A DNA stretch of 39,268 bases, taken from assembly GCA_902386385.1 (NCBI GenBank), contig CABMIU010000016.1, positions 1 to 39,268 of the forward strand, read 5' to 3'. Under the pieces are notes generated by a model. The model searched no databases, was not told the origin of the DNA, and worked only from the letters and a program-made list of their open reading frames with translations. The first letter of the stretch is position 1; the number at the start of each line of letters is the position of its first letter. A program made the translations under genes and the position numbers. Origin of the DNA: an uncultured archaeon (GTDB lineage: Archaea > Iainarchaeota > Iainarchaeia > Iainarchaeales > Iainarchaeaceae). Shown piece by piece: positions 27,079 to 35,760 of this stretch.

Positions 27079-27690
27079 ATGAAGGACTTTTACTTTTACC
27101 TCTCGGTTTTCACGGGCTTCCTTATACTGGTGCTGCTCGCGTTCATAGTGTTCAACTCTGGCGGAGAGTTCAAGTACAAGGTCGAGCGCAGCGGCGTCGA
27201 GTTTGTCTCGAACACTGCCGACCCTGGCGAGTTGCTTGATTCTTTCAGGAATGCCCAGATTATAGTGTTTTCCCCGCAGTTCGTTGAAAGCGGCCCGGAG
27301 AATTCTTACATGGCGAATGCACTCACGGTTTTCAATTCGGTTCTTGTCGCCAAGGGCAAGAAGGTTGTGGTTGTCGCGCGTGTCCTTGACGATAAGGGGA
27401 ATATAAAATCCTGCCAGACGAATTATGGTGACCCCAAAAAAGGCGAGGAGCTAACCGCGCAGGATTGCGCTGCAATGCTTTCATCCGGCGCCCCGGACCC
27501 TGTCATTTTCTTCTCCCTGCCGGATTCAAGGCTTCAGAAGCCCCGGGCAGTGCTTTCAAAAGGCAATGCGGCAGTGTCGCCCTCTTCGTTTGACAATGTT
27601 TCATACACGTCTTTTGTTTTCCTGAGCAGCCTTTACCCTGACGCACAGTCGATAATCGAAGGCGTCAACAGCGTTGTGAAGAAGCTTTAA
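27079..27690 (+). CDS. Membrane-anchored hypothetical protein
   Basis: N-terminal TM segment 'FYFYLSVFTGFLILVLLAFIVFN', 203-aa intact ORF in an operon-like series. Confidence 0.75.
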   Translation: MKDFYFYLSVFTGFLILVLLAFIVFNSGGEFKYKVERSGVEFVSNTADPGELLDSFRNAQIIVFSPQFVESGPENSYMANALTVFNSVLVAKGKKVVVVARVLDDKGNIKSCQTNYGDPKKGEELTAQDCAAMLSSGAPDPVIFFSLPDSRLQKPRAVLSKGNAAVSPSSFDNVSYTSFVFLSSLYPDAQSIIEGVNSVVKKL

Positions 27691-27778
27691 GTGCCGGTGT
27701 GCTGCATTGCTTTGCCTTGCATTATCCGGCTTTTTGCATTGCGTTTCATTTTAATTCTCTTTGTGGGTGGTTGTTGTA

Positions 27779-29062
27779 ATGGATATAAAGCCCCGCACCG
27801 TGGCCGTTTTCCTCCTGATTCTCGGCTTTGTTTACCTCCTTGTTAAGGCTTTCACGTTTTACTGGATAATAATTTTCATGAACATAGTGCTCATTTTCAT
27901 CAACTCTGTTTTCCTGTTCGCATACCTCGATGTGAAGCCATCTGCAAGGCAGGCTGCGAGGCCCCTGCCTTCCATTTCCGTCGTGGTCCCGAATTACAAC
28001 GGCGAAAGGACCTTGCTCAGGTGCATCGAGGCGGTCAAGGCAATGGGGTATCCTGGTGAAAAGGAAATAATCGTCGTTGATGACGGCTCGAAGGACTCTT
28101 CACTTTCAATCCTGTCGGAAATCAAGGGGATAAAAGTAATTGCAAAGGAGAAGAATGCCGGCAAGGCGGCCGCTCTCAACACTGGCATTGCGAAGGCGAA
28201 AGGCGAGCTCATAGTCACGATAGATTCTGACACTTTTCCGGAGAAGGATTGCCTTGAAAAGATGGCCCCGTGCTTTGAAGGGGATGTCGGTGCCGTGACC
28301 GGCTTCGTGCGGGCATACAATGCCGAGGGCATAATCGAGAGGATACAGGCTGTCGAGTATCTTGTCTCGTTCGGGTTTTTCCAGGCAATACTTTCAGACA
28401 TCGACGCGATTTATGTGACGCCCGGGCCGATGAGCGTTTACCGCGCCGATGTGCTCCGCAAAATCGGCGGCTATGACGAGAAGAACATCACTGAAGACAT
28501 GGAAATCGCGCTGCGCATGAGGAAATACGGCTATCGCATCGTAACCTGTCTCGGTGCGCACATTTACACCGAGGTGCCCACGACAATGAAGCATCTTTTC
28601 AGGCAGAGAGTGAGGTGGTACAGGGGCAAGTTCGCGAACACTTTGCAATACCGTGAAATGCTGTTCAATCCCAAGTACGGCGAATTCGGCATGTTCACCT
28701 TCCCGTTTTCAGTCATCGTGGAGTGGTGCATCGTGCTTTTCGTTTTCCTCTTCGTCGCAGGCAACATCGAGAGCCTCTTCAATTACCTCAATTTCTCTGT
28801 TTCGTGGCTCAGCGCGAGCGGGAACCTCGCTGGCCTCCTGCCTTCCGCGATGTACATAAACCCCAGCTTTTACTTTTACGTCATCGGCGGGATTTTTTAC
28901 ACGATTTTCGTTTACATCAGTCATGGCCTTGCCGGTGACAGGCTCGGCCTGAGGAAGTTCCCCGAGATGGCATTGTTTATATTGGTTTATGGGGTATTCA
29001 TCCTATCGGTTTTCTTTGTTGGTTTCTTCAAGGAAATAAACAACAGTGAAGCCAGATGGTAA
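27779..29062 (+). CDS. Processive membrane glycosyltransferase, family 2 (PgaC/HAS/cellulose synthase-like)
   Basis: 'VVPNYNGERTLLRCIEAV', 'DDGSKDSS', 'VTIDSDTFPE', 'ITEDMEIALRMRKYGY', 'RQRVRWYRG' (QxxRW-type), multiple TM helices. Confidence 0.92.
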   Translation: MDIKPRTVAVFLLILGFVYLLVKAFTFYWIIIFMNIVLIFINSVFLFAYLDVKPSARQAARPLPSISVVVPNYNGERTLLRCIEAVKAMGYPGEKEIIVVDDGSKDSSLSILSEIKGIKVIAKEKNAGKAAALNTGIAKAKGELIVTIDSDTFPEKDCLEKMAPCFEGDVGAVTGFVRAYNAEGIIERIQAVEYLVSFGFFQAILSDIDAIYVTPGPMSVYRADVLRKIGGYDEKNITEDMEIALRMRKYGYRIVTCLGAHIYTEVPTTMKHLFRQRVRWYRGKFANTLQYREMLFNPKYGEFGMFTFPFSVIVEWCIVLFVFLFVAGNIESLFNYLNFSVSWLSASGNLAGLLPSAMYINPSFYFYVIGGIFYTIFVYISHGLAGDRLGLRKFPEMALFILVYGVFILSVFFVGFFKEINNSEARW

Positions 29063-29083
29063 AAGCGTCAGGGGCGACAGGCA

Positions 29084-29776
29084 ATGGTGAACAAGTACAT
29101 TCTAGCGATTCTGCTTACCTCCATCCTGGTCCTAATGGGCCTAGCGCTCATGATTTACACGGGTGACGCAGGCATAAAGAGGATATCCGACGCTGTCGAG
29201 GCATCGAGCCTCGAGGCCGAATCCACGCAGCAGCTCCTCCAGTATGGCTCGCTCTATGGCGACGTCAATGGCTTTTGCCCGGTTCTGATGAATCGTGCCG
29301 ATTTCCAGTCGGGGAAAGTCGTTGATGTGCTAGCTGAGCTGCAGAAGGCAAGCCCTGGCGGCTCAGGAGGCGACCTCGTCCTGGAACGGGAAAGCCCAGG
29401 CAATATAAATCCGGAATTCATGCTGCTTAAGCGCAGCTACCTCAACCAGAGCATAGGCCTTTATCTCCTCATGGAACAGGCAAGGCTCCAGTGCGCCGGA
29501 AGCGGCGCTTCAGGCGTGAAGCCTTTGGTGTTTTTTTACCTCGACAAGCAGTACTGCCCTGATTGCGTGGCGCAGGGGAAAATACTCAGTTCAGTGCGCG
29601 ACAAGTGCGGCAACGTGCGCGTTTTCGCCCTGCCTTATGACCTCGGCATACCGGTCGCCGAGGCCATTGCTTCAAGGTATTCTGTTGGCACGGCCCCTGC
29701 AATAATTTACTCCGGCAAGAAGCTGGAAGGCCTCGCCGCGGAAGAGAGCGTCGAGCAACTGATTTCGTGCACTTGA
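29084..29776 (+). CDS. Membrane-anchored thioredoxin-like protein
   Basis: N-terminal TM segment; 'LVFFYLDKQYCPDCVAQGKIL' with CPDC redox motif; 'VGTAPAIIYSGKKLEGL' with cis-Pro-like region. Confidence 0.8.
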   Translation: MVNKYILAILLTSILVLMGLALMIYTGDAGIKRISDAVEASSLEAESTQQLLQYGSLYGDVNGFCPVLMNRADFQSGKVVDVLAELQKASPGGSGGDLVLERESPGNINPEFMLLKRSYLNQSIGLYLLMEQARLQCAGSGASGVKPLVFFYLDKQYCPDCVAQGKILSSVRDKCGNVRVFALPYDLGIPVAEAIASRYSVGTAPAIIYSGKKLEGLAAEESVEQLISCT

Positions 29777-29866
29777 ATGCACAAAACCTGTCTCTGGCAA
29801 ATGTGCATGTCCTCGTTTGGGTCATTGCCGCCATTTTGCCACGGTTGTTTTTTGTCCAATGGCCAA

Positions 29867-31129
29867 TCATGCCTTGTGTGTTTCTGCTTTCATAATCTCG
29901 CGCAGGATTGTTGTAGCGTAATTCCCTTTCCCGAGCCTGAACGAGATTTTCATCTTCAGTTTTCCTTCGTTGAATTCGTCCGGGGCGATTGAAATCAATT
30001 TCAGGTCCTGTGGCACCAATGCTATTTTTTTCCTCGCGCCGGAGCAGCTGAGTTCCTGGAATCCCTTGACCCTGAACTCCTCGAGCTTTGTGCCTTCCTT
30101 CTCCAGCACCTTCTTTTCAATCTCTCCTGCCCTGCCTTCCGCGATCACCGAGTCGAAGCCAAACAGGGGGCCTGTCGGGACGCCATTTTCCAGGATGTCC
30201 CCGTTGGTTTTCTGCACGCCTATGCCCTGCTCGACCCTTTCATTAATCACGAGGTTGAACAAGTAGCTCTGGTATGCGTGCGTGAACAGGTAGCGCAGGT
30301 GCTTCGGCAAAGCCTGGAACGCTCCCACGAAATCTCGCGGGAATTTCACGAGGTGATTGAGGATGGCCCTCTCGTACCTGAACTTTACGGGGAATTCCTT
30401 CAGTGCTTTTGCGAAATCCCCTGTTTCACGGAGGCTTTTCCTCGCGAGCGCGATTTCCTCTTCTTCGGCTTCGCTCTCGCCTGAAAGGTAAAGCAATACC
30501 GCGCCTTCAAAATTGCCTTTTATGAATTCCTTCCCGACCCTGTGGGTTATTTCGCGGTTTCCGCCGAAGCGCTGCTCGCCGAAATAGTTCGCGACCCCGC
30601 CCTGCATCTGCTCAAAGCATTCCTGTGCTGTTCTCTCGAGGTCGTCCTTTGGCATTTGTATATTCCTTATGGTGGTTTCAAATTCGTTTCCGCTGAGGCT
30701 GCCTATTTCAATCCTCTCATCGCTCCACTCAGGTTCGCGCAACGCAACGTAAAGGCTTCCCCTCTCCTTCAGCCTTTCGACCTCCGGGTTCCAGATTGAA
30801 ATCCGCTGTGAAGTGATTGCCCTCCTGTCCTTGAGGCCCGCGTAACCAATCCTTTTCGCGGATGTGCGCAGCATCCTCGAAAGCCTGTGCAGGGCCTCAT
30901 GCGTGTCTAAGTTGAATTTCTCCATTGTTAGAATCAATTGTTCCTTGCCTTCGGGCTGCGGCGGAATTTCAAGTGGCTCCTGCTTCGGCGGCCACCAATC
31001 CCCGAAAATCTTGTTCTCGAGAACCTTCCCTCCTGGTGTTATTTCCCTGACCGCGAAGTCAGTGATGCGCCTCTTTATTTCCCCGCCGATGCCTTTTGTT
31101 GTCGTGGTGTAATGCAGGATACCGGTCAT
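29867..31129 (-). CDS. truD: tRNA pseudouridine(13) synthase TruD
   Basis: 'DFAVREI', 'RIGYAGLKDRRAITSQRIS' catalytic motif, 'NYFGEQRFGGN'. Confidence 0.95.
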   Translation of the reverse strand: MTGILHYTTTTKGIGGEIKRRITDFAVREITPGGKVLENKIFGDWWPPKQEPLEIPPQPEGKEQLILTMEKFNLDTHEALHRLSRMLRTSAKRIGYAGLKDRRAITSQRISIWNPEVERLKERGSLYVALREPEWSDERIEIGSLSGNEFETTIRNIQMPKDDLERTAQECFEQMQGGVANYFGEQRFGGNREITHRVGKEFIKGNFEGAVLLYLSGESEAEEEEIALARKSLRETGDFAKALKEFPVKFRYERAILNHLVKFPRDFVGAFQALPKHLRYLFTHAYQSYLFNLVINERVEQGIGVQKTNGDILENGVPTGPLFGFDSVIAEGRAGEIEKKVLEKEGTKLEEFRVKGFQELSCSGARKKIALVPQDLKLISIAPDEFNEGKLKMKISFRLGKGNYATTILREIMKAETHKA

Positions 31130-31150
31130 GAAATCACGAGTTGAGCCTGA

Positions 31151-31711
31151 TTAGTTTCTTCGCCTTTTTTTGATTTCTCTTTGCAGTATTTCGAGCAGAA
31201 TCTGTTTCGGTCTCTCCTCGCTCAGCGCAGCAATGTTTGTATAAGCCGGGCTCACGAAAACTTCCGGGGTTGCACCATAGCGACTTTGTAATTGTCTGCT
31301 GACAAAATCAGTCGAAGAAACATCGTGCCTCACTAAAACATAGTCTAATTTTCTGAAAAATTTCCTGCCTGGTATTGACTTTTTATATAGGTCAGGGTTC
31401 TTGTAAGAACCGGGGAAAAAAAGTATCCTGTTTGATATGCCCATTTGCTTTATTAAGTATCTGGCATGTTCGCTTGTAATAACTGAATCTAAAACCCCGT
31501 CCATACACAGTACCAGCACCCTTATCGGCTCTTTTCTGTTTCCTATTTTCTTTAGTAATCCAAAAACTTTTTCTTTGAACCTGATTCCCGCTTTCCTTTG
31601 CTGTCCAAGCAGTGCTTTGTATTTCGCCTTCTCCGCCTTCGAGGCCAAGCCCGTCAATGCTCTTGGTTTTTTGCCCCTGAAAAGAGATTCGTTATTGATT
31701 CTGCGCCCCAT
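31151..31711 (-). CDS. Hypothetical protein, possibly a Rossmann/LMW-PTP-like fold
   Basis: Intact ORF; 'IRVLVLCMDGVLDSVITSEHARYLIKQMGI' resembles a beta-loop-helix of phosphatase/IIB-like folds but lacks the CX5R motif. Confidence 0.55.
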   Translation of the reverse strand: MGRRINNESLFRGKKPRALTGLASKAEKAKYKALLGQQRKAGIRFKEKVFGLLKKIGNRKEPIRVLVLCMDGVLDSVITSEHARYLIKQMGISNRILFFPGSYKNPDLYKKSIPGRKFFRKLDYVLVRHDVSSTDFVSRQLQSRYGATPEVFVSPAYTNIAALSEERPKQILLEILQREIKKRRRN

Positions 31712-31723
31712 ACAAACCAGACG

Positions 31724-32947
31724 TCACAGCTTATACCTCAGCATCGCGCCGATTCCGCCGAAGCCCGAGTAGAATTGTTCCCCTTCATCCGAGTCCTTTG
31801 ACACTACTGCTAATTCAGTCCCTTTCTGGTTCGCTTTCTCGGTCATGAAATCGAGGAAGTCCATTTCCTCCAGTATTTCAAAATCCGGGTAATTATCTAT
31901 CTTGAATTTTCCGTCCTTGTCCATTACCTCTTTGACCTCGCCTGTCTTTTCATTGGAAATCCTGAACACCAGCCATTCGATGCCCTCGCTCACGAGCAGC
32001 TTCGCGACCTGCCCCCTTTCGAGTGCTTCCATTACCTCTTTTTCGCCGTAGGCTGCGAGACCGTCCTTTGCAAGCTCGCCGAGGAAATCGTTCACAATCG
32101 CCCTTTCCCTCATCACATCCGTGTCCTTGAGAATCTGCTCAGACTTCTGCATCATTTCCCTTATTCCGCCCTCGTCAGTGTACGAAGTGTCGAGCATCCC
32201 GAGGATGTTCTTCTTTATCCTGTGGTCGAGCATGTCCTTGTCGAGGAAGAACTGCTTTGTCATTCCCGGGCCGCCTACAATGAGGCCAGCGAACTTGTCC
32301 CCGAAAGGCAGGAAAACCATGTTGCATTTTTCGCTTATGCGCTTGTAAAAGTCCTGCTCCGCTTCCTCTCGCAGGCGCTGAAATCGCTGCGAACTTTGTC
32401 CTCCGGCACGACTTTTCCCGCTGTATCCCGAGGTGAATTTTCCCATTATTTCATATCTTTTTCCTATGAGCGTCGCTATTGTGGCCTCATTGTGGTCAAT
32501 TGTAACAAGGCCATAAACGCTCGTTGGCTTGAGCATGTCCTTGAGCGGTTCTAGGTGGAAGCGTGAGTCGCACCAATAAAGCTTGGTCCTGAGGTCCTTT
32601 ACCGGCCTTACTGTGAAAAGCCTTATATCTGTCCTTCCTTCGGTTTCCGATATGTTGCCCGAGAACACCACCAAACCGTTGGAAGGGATGTTAAAATTGA
32701 TTTGCTTGAGGAATCCGGTTATTTTACGGAGTGCTCCCTGCACGTTTTTTCGCGTGGAGGGGCTTTTTATGTTGGAACTCTGGCTTAATTCCGAGGTCAA
32801 TTGGTTCATTACTGCTCCCCTGTCAGTATCTTCAGGTATGTAGACACTGATGAGTTCCGTGCCATGGCCCTGGAATTTCTCGAGCTTTTTTAGCTTTTTC
32901 CTGAAAACCGCCTCGTCCGAGGAACTTGACTCCAAGATGTCTGCCAT
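31724..32947 (-). CDS. prf1: Peptide chain release factor aRF1
   Basis: 'SNIKSPSTRKNVQGAL' (NIKS), 'YWCDSRFHLEPL' (YxCxxxF), 'SRAGGQSSQRFQR' (GGQ). Confidence 0.96.
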   Translation of the reverse strand: MADILESSSSDEAVFRKKLKKLEKFQGHGTELISVYIPEDTDRGAVMNQLTSELSQSSNIKSPSTRKNVQGALRKITGFLKQINFNIPSNGLVVFSGNISETEGRTDIRLFTVRPVKDLRTKLYWCDSRFHLEPLKDMLKPTSVYGLVTIDHNEATIATLIGKRYEIMGKFTSGYSGKSRAGGQSSQRFQRLREEAEQDFYKRISEKCNMVFLPFGDKFAGLIVGGPGMTKQFFLDKDMLDHRIKKNILGMLDTSYTDEGGIREMMQKSEQILKDTDVMRERAIVNDFLGELAKDGLAAYGEKEVMEALERGQVAKLLVSEGIEWLVFRISNEKTGEVKEVMDKDGKFKIDNYPDFEILEEMDFLDFMTEKANQKGTELAVVSKDSDEGEQFYSGFGGIGAMLRYKL

Positions 32948-33123
32948 TCAAACCACGACCAAACAATTACTAAAACACATCAACATTCAAACCATAAAGC
33001 CCGTCCCGAAGCCAAAGGGAAAAATACTTATGACTAAGAGAATTAGGGCTATTTTAAGCTATTCCTTTATTGCCTTGCCTGAAGCCATAGGATAAAATTG
33101 GGGTGAATAAATTAAAAGGCTGC

Positions 33124-33393
33124 TTATTTGCACTGCCCTTTATACCATTTCTCATATTGCTTATGGCTGCCGATGAAGTGCACATATTTTGTCCGGGTTT
33201 CTTCTTCTTGTTCAAAAGCGATTCGGTATTGCCCGGATTCTTCAACTTGAAACCCGTAAGAATGCAGCCCCCTTGCCTGAAGCGGCTGTTCCAGCTGGTC
33301 AAGCTTTTTCATTATCTGGCGCCGCGTGGCTTTGTCGAATTTCTTGAAGTGCTCATCCCAGCCGGGCTTGAACTCGACTTTCCAAGGATTCAA
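33124..33393 (-). CDS. RelE/ParE-superfamily toxin-like protein, apparently without adjacent antitoxin
   Basis: 'WKVEFKPGWDEHFKKFDKATRRQIMKKLDQL...SGQYRIAFEQEEETRTKYVHFIGSHKQYEKW' is RelE-like. Confidence 0.75.
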   Translation of the reverse strand: MNPWKVEFKPGWDEHFKKFDKATRRQIMKKLDQLEQPLQARGLHSYGFQVEESGQYRIAFEQEEETRTKYVHFIGSHKQYEKWYKGQCK

Positions 33394-33546
33394 ATGTGTC
33401 TCATGGCTGCTTTACTGTATTGACGCGCAACAAGGAGCACTTTGCAAGGATAAAAGGGCTAACTGTTGACTCTTACTGAGTTGCCCAAGTGTTTTGGCTA
33501 TTCGAAACCCTTTTATTCAATTAACCAATTATCTTGTACGATTCCA

Positions 33547-34455
33547 ATGTTTGATTTCCTCGAGCACCCGATTGAGCAGGAATCGAGGCCTGCAAGCCAG
33601 CCTGTCCAGGGAAATGTTTTTGTTGTTTCAATCGGCGGCTCGCTGATTATTGATGAGAACGGCCCGAACACCGAAAAAATAATGGCGATTGCGGGCACAA
33701 TTTCCTCGCTGCACTCTCAGGGGAAGAAGTTCGTGCTCGTTGTAGGCGGCGGCAGGACCGCGCGTTCTTATGTCGGGGCAATGCGTGACCTGGGTGCGAA
33801 CAATTTCATGCAGGACCTCGCTGGAATAAACGTGACGCGCGTGAACGCTATGCTTGTCGCGAACGCGATTCCGAATGCCCACAAAGTTGTGCTTGATGAT
33901 TTTTCCCGCGCGCAGGAGATTTTAGATGCGGGCAAAATTCCTGTTTTCGGGGGGCACATCCCGTTCTTCACAACCGATTCCGTTGGCGCGCTCATTGCGG
34001 AATCATTGAACGGAACTTTTGTCAACCTCACCAATGTGGATGGCATTTATGATTCCAACCCGGCCGTGAATGCGGAGGCGAAGCGCTTTGATGAAATAGG
34101 GTATCAGCGCCTTGTGCAGCTAATAATGCAGGGCGGCTCCGTGCCCGGCCAGAATGTGGTGCTTGACCTCGCCTGCTGCATGATACTCCAGCGCAGCAGG
34201 ATTCCTGCTGTCGTTCTCAATGGCAACAACCTCCAGAACTTTTCAGATTACCTGGATGGCGGCACCTTCATCGGCACTTCAATAAGGGACATTGGAAGCG
34301 AGGGTGGTGCGGGGCAGGCACAGTTGCCGGATAGCGGGGCTACTTCAGGCGAAACCGATGTTATTATTCCGAAGAAAAGGAAAGTGGGGCGCAAGGTTGC
34401 GGTCCGCAGGCAGGGCGCGTATTATCCGCCTGACCCGAGCCAGATTGATTTCTGA
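33547..34455 (+). CDS. pyrH: UMP kinase (archaeal PyrH-type amino acid kinase) with basic C-terminal extension
   Basis: 'FVVSIGGSLI', 'FVLVVGGGRTARSYV', 'NLTNVDGIYDSNP', 'GGTFIGTSI'; start at ATG 33547. Confidence 0.85.
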   Translation: MFDFLEHPIEQESRPASQPVQGNVFVVSIGGSLIIDENGPNTEKIMAIAGTISSLHSQGKKFVLVVGGGRTARSYVGAMRDLGANNFMQDLAGINVTRVNAMLVANAIPNAHKVVLDDFSRAQEILDAGKIPVFGGHIPFFTTDSVGALIAESLNGTFVNLTNVDGIYDSNPAVNAEAKRFDEIGYQRLVQLIMQGGSVPGQNVVLDLACCMILQRSRIPAVVLNGNNLQNFSDYLDGGTFIGTSIRDIGSEGGAGQAQLPDSGATSGETDVIIPKKRKVGRKVAVRRQGAYYPPDPSQIDF

Positions 34456-34469
34456 GCCGGTTATTATTT

Positions 34470-34682
34470 TTAAAGTGTTTCGGCATATTCTGCTAATCGG
34501 ACAGCAGCGTCTTCTCGGGTCATCCTGTGTTTTTTCACGAGGGAATTAATCGCTATTCTCATCGCGGCAATTCTTTTGGCTGTTGATGGAATTTTATTTC
34601 TGGCAATATCAGCGAGCAGTTTTTTCTGCTTTTCAGACATCTTCCAGCCACTTTTTCTCCCGCCGCCTTTAGGAATGCCCAT
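34470..34682 (-). CDS. Small hypothetical basic protein
   Basis: 70 aa from MGIPKGGGRKSGWKMSEKQKK...; compatible start 11 nt downstream of the Dph2 stop. Confidence 0.55.
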   Translation of the reverse strand: MGIPKGGGRKSGWKMSEKQKKLLADIARNKIPSTAKRIAAMRIAINSLVKKHRMTREDAAVRLAEYAETL

Positions 34683-34692
34683 GGTTTCCACC

Positions 34693-35718
34693 TTACGCAA
34701 ACTCATCAGGGACCCATTCATCAAATGTCTTTTCCCCTATCGCTATTAGGCATTCGGTTGGATTTATAATTATCGTTTTCCAGTTTTGTGAATCGTCAAT
34801 TACAATCCGGTTGCACGCGGTTATTACAAGGCAATCAACCCCGGAGCCGGTGAAGTAATTTTCATTCACATAATCCGCTTCGAACAAATATGCCTTGCGC
34901 CCCTGCCTCTCGACAGCTTTCCTGAGCTCAAGTGCCTTTTCCTTCTGCCTCTGCCCGGATTTGGCGGAAACCACGATGCCGAAGCTCCTTGCTTCCGAAG
35001 CCTTTGCAATTGCCGCGAACCTCCTGCGCATGAAGGTGTCCCGCGTTTTTTCAGGAATCTCTTCGACAGTGCCATGCAGCGGGTTCACTACAATTACCGG
35101 CTTTTTCGTGCCATAAAGCAGGCCCAAAGGGTGGAACATCCCGTCCCCGAAGTAAACATTAGCGTCAACCGAAGGCTGCACAGCTTTCACCGCGCTGTAA
35201 TTGCACCCGAGTATTTGCCCCTCCCCGCAAACCCTTTGTGTTCCCTTGCCGATGTTGCTTTGAATCCCGGAGCGGAAAAGGATTTTCCTCAGCTCCGGCA
35301 GAGCGTGAATGAATTGTGCATTCGCCACCAGCGCGATTGAATCCATTTTCCTTTTCTGCAGTTCTTTCACCAGCTTTCCGCAGATTTTTTCGAGTTCCGC
35401 GTCAGTGATTTCGTAGCGCAGCGGGGCGTAGAAAATGTTCTTTGGCCGGTGTATTGCCTCGTGCCCTATGTGGATTATCGCATCCGCGTTCAGGGCATTG
35501 AGGTCTTGCAATGGCAGGTCGCACGCGCCGAAGCACGGGTCCATTTTCACAAAGACATTTTCGCATGCCTGCGACAACTCGTCAGAAATCCATTTTGCCC
35601 TTGCTTTGAGGCCCTCGGGAATTTGCACAATGCATGTTTTTGCCCCTTTTCCGCGGAGGAACCCCTTTGCTTCCGACAGGTCAATGGCCAGTTCTGGCAT
35701 AATGGGAATATTGGGCAT
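34693..35718 (-). CDS. dph2: Diphthamide biosynthesis protein Dph2 (radical-SAM-like ACP transferase)
   Basis: Three dispersed Cys contexts 'DPCFGACDLP', 'GQILGCNYSAV', 'VITACNRIVIDD', plus 'VYFGDGMFHPLGL'. Confidence 0.92.
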   Translation of the reverse strand: MPNIPIMPELAIDLSEAKGFLRGKGAKTCIVQIPEGLKARAKWISDELSQACENVFVKMDPCFGACDLPLQDLNALNADAIIHIGHEAIHRPKNIFYAPLRYEITDAELEKICGKLVKELQKRKMDSIALVANAQFIHALPELRKILFRSGIQSNIGKGTQRVCGEGQILGCNYSAVKAVQPSVDANVYFGDGMFHPLGLLYGTKKPVIVVNPLHGTVEEIPEKTRDTFMRRRFAAIAKASEARSFGIVVSAKSGQRQKEKALELRKAVERQGRKAYLFEADYVNENYFTGSGVDCLVITACNRIVIDDSQNWKTIIINPTECLIAIGEKTFDEWVPDEFA

Positions 35719-35760
35719 TAGCCGTTAAAAATTGGTTTATGGTGCAAGGGAATGAATGGA

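Noticed and set aside
31160-31190. Possible fifth repeat copy: 'ttcgcctttttttgatttctctttgcag'
   Set aside because: It resembles the left arm only, lacks a right arm and the 5' block, and encodes the basic C-terminus (EIKKRRRN) of the minus-strand ORF.
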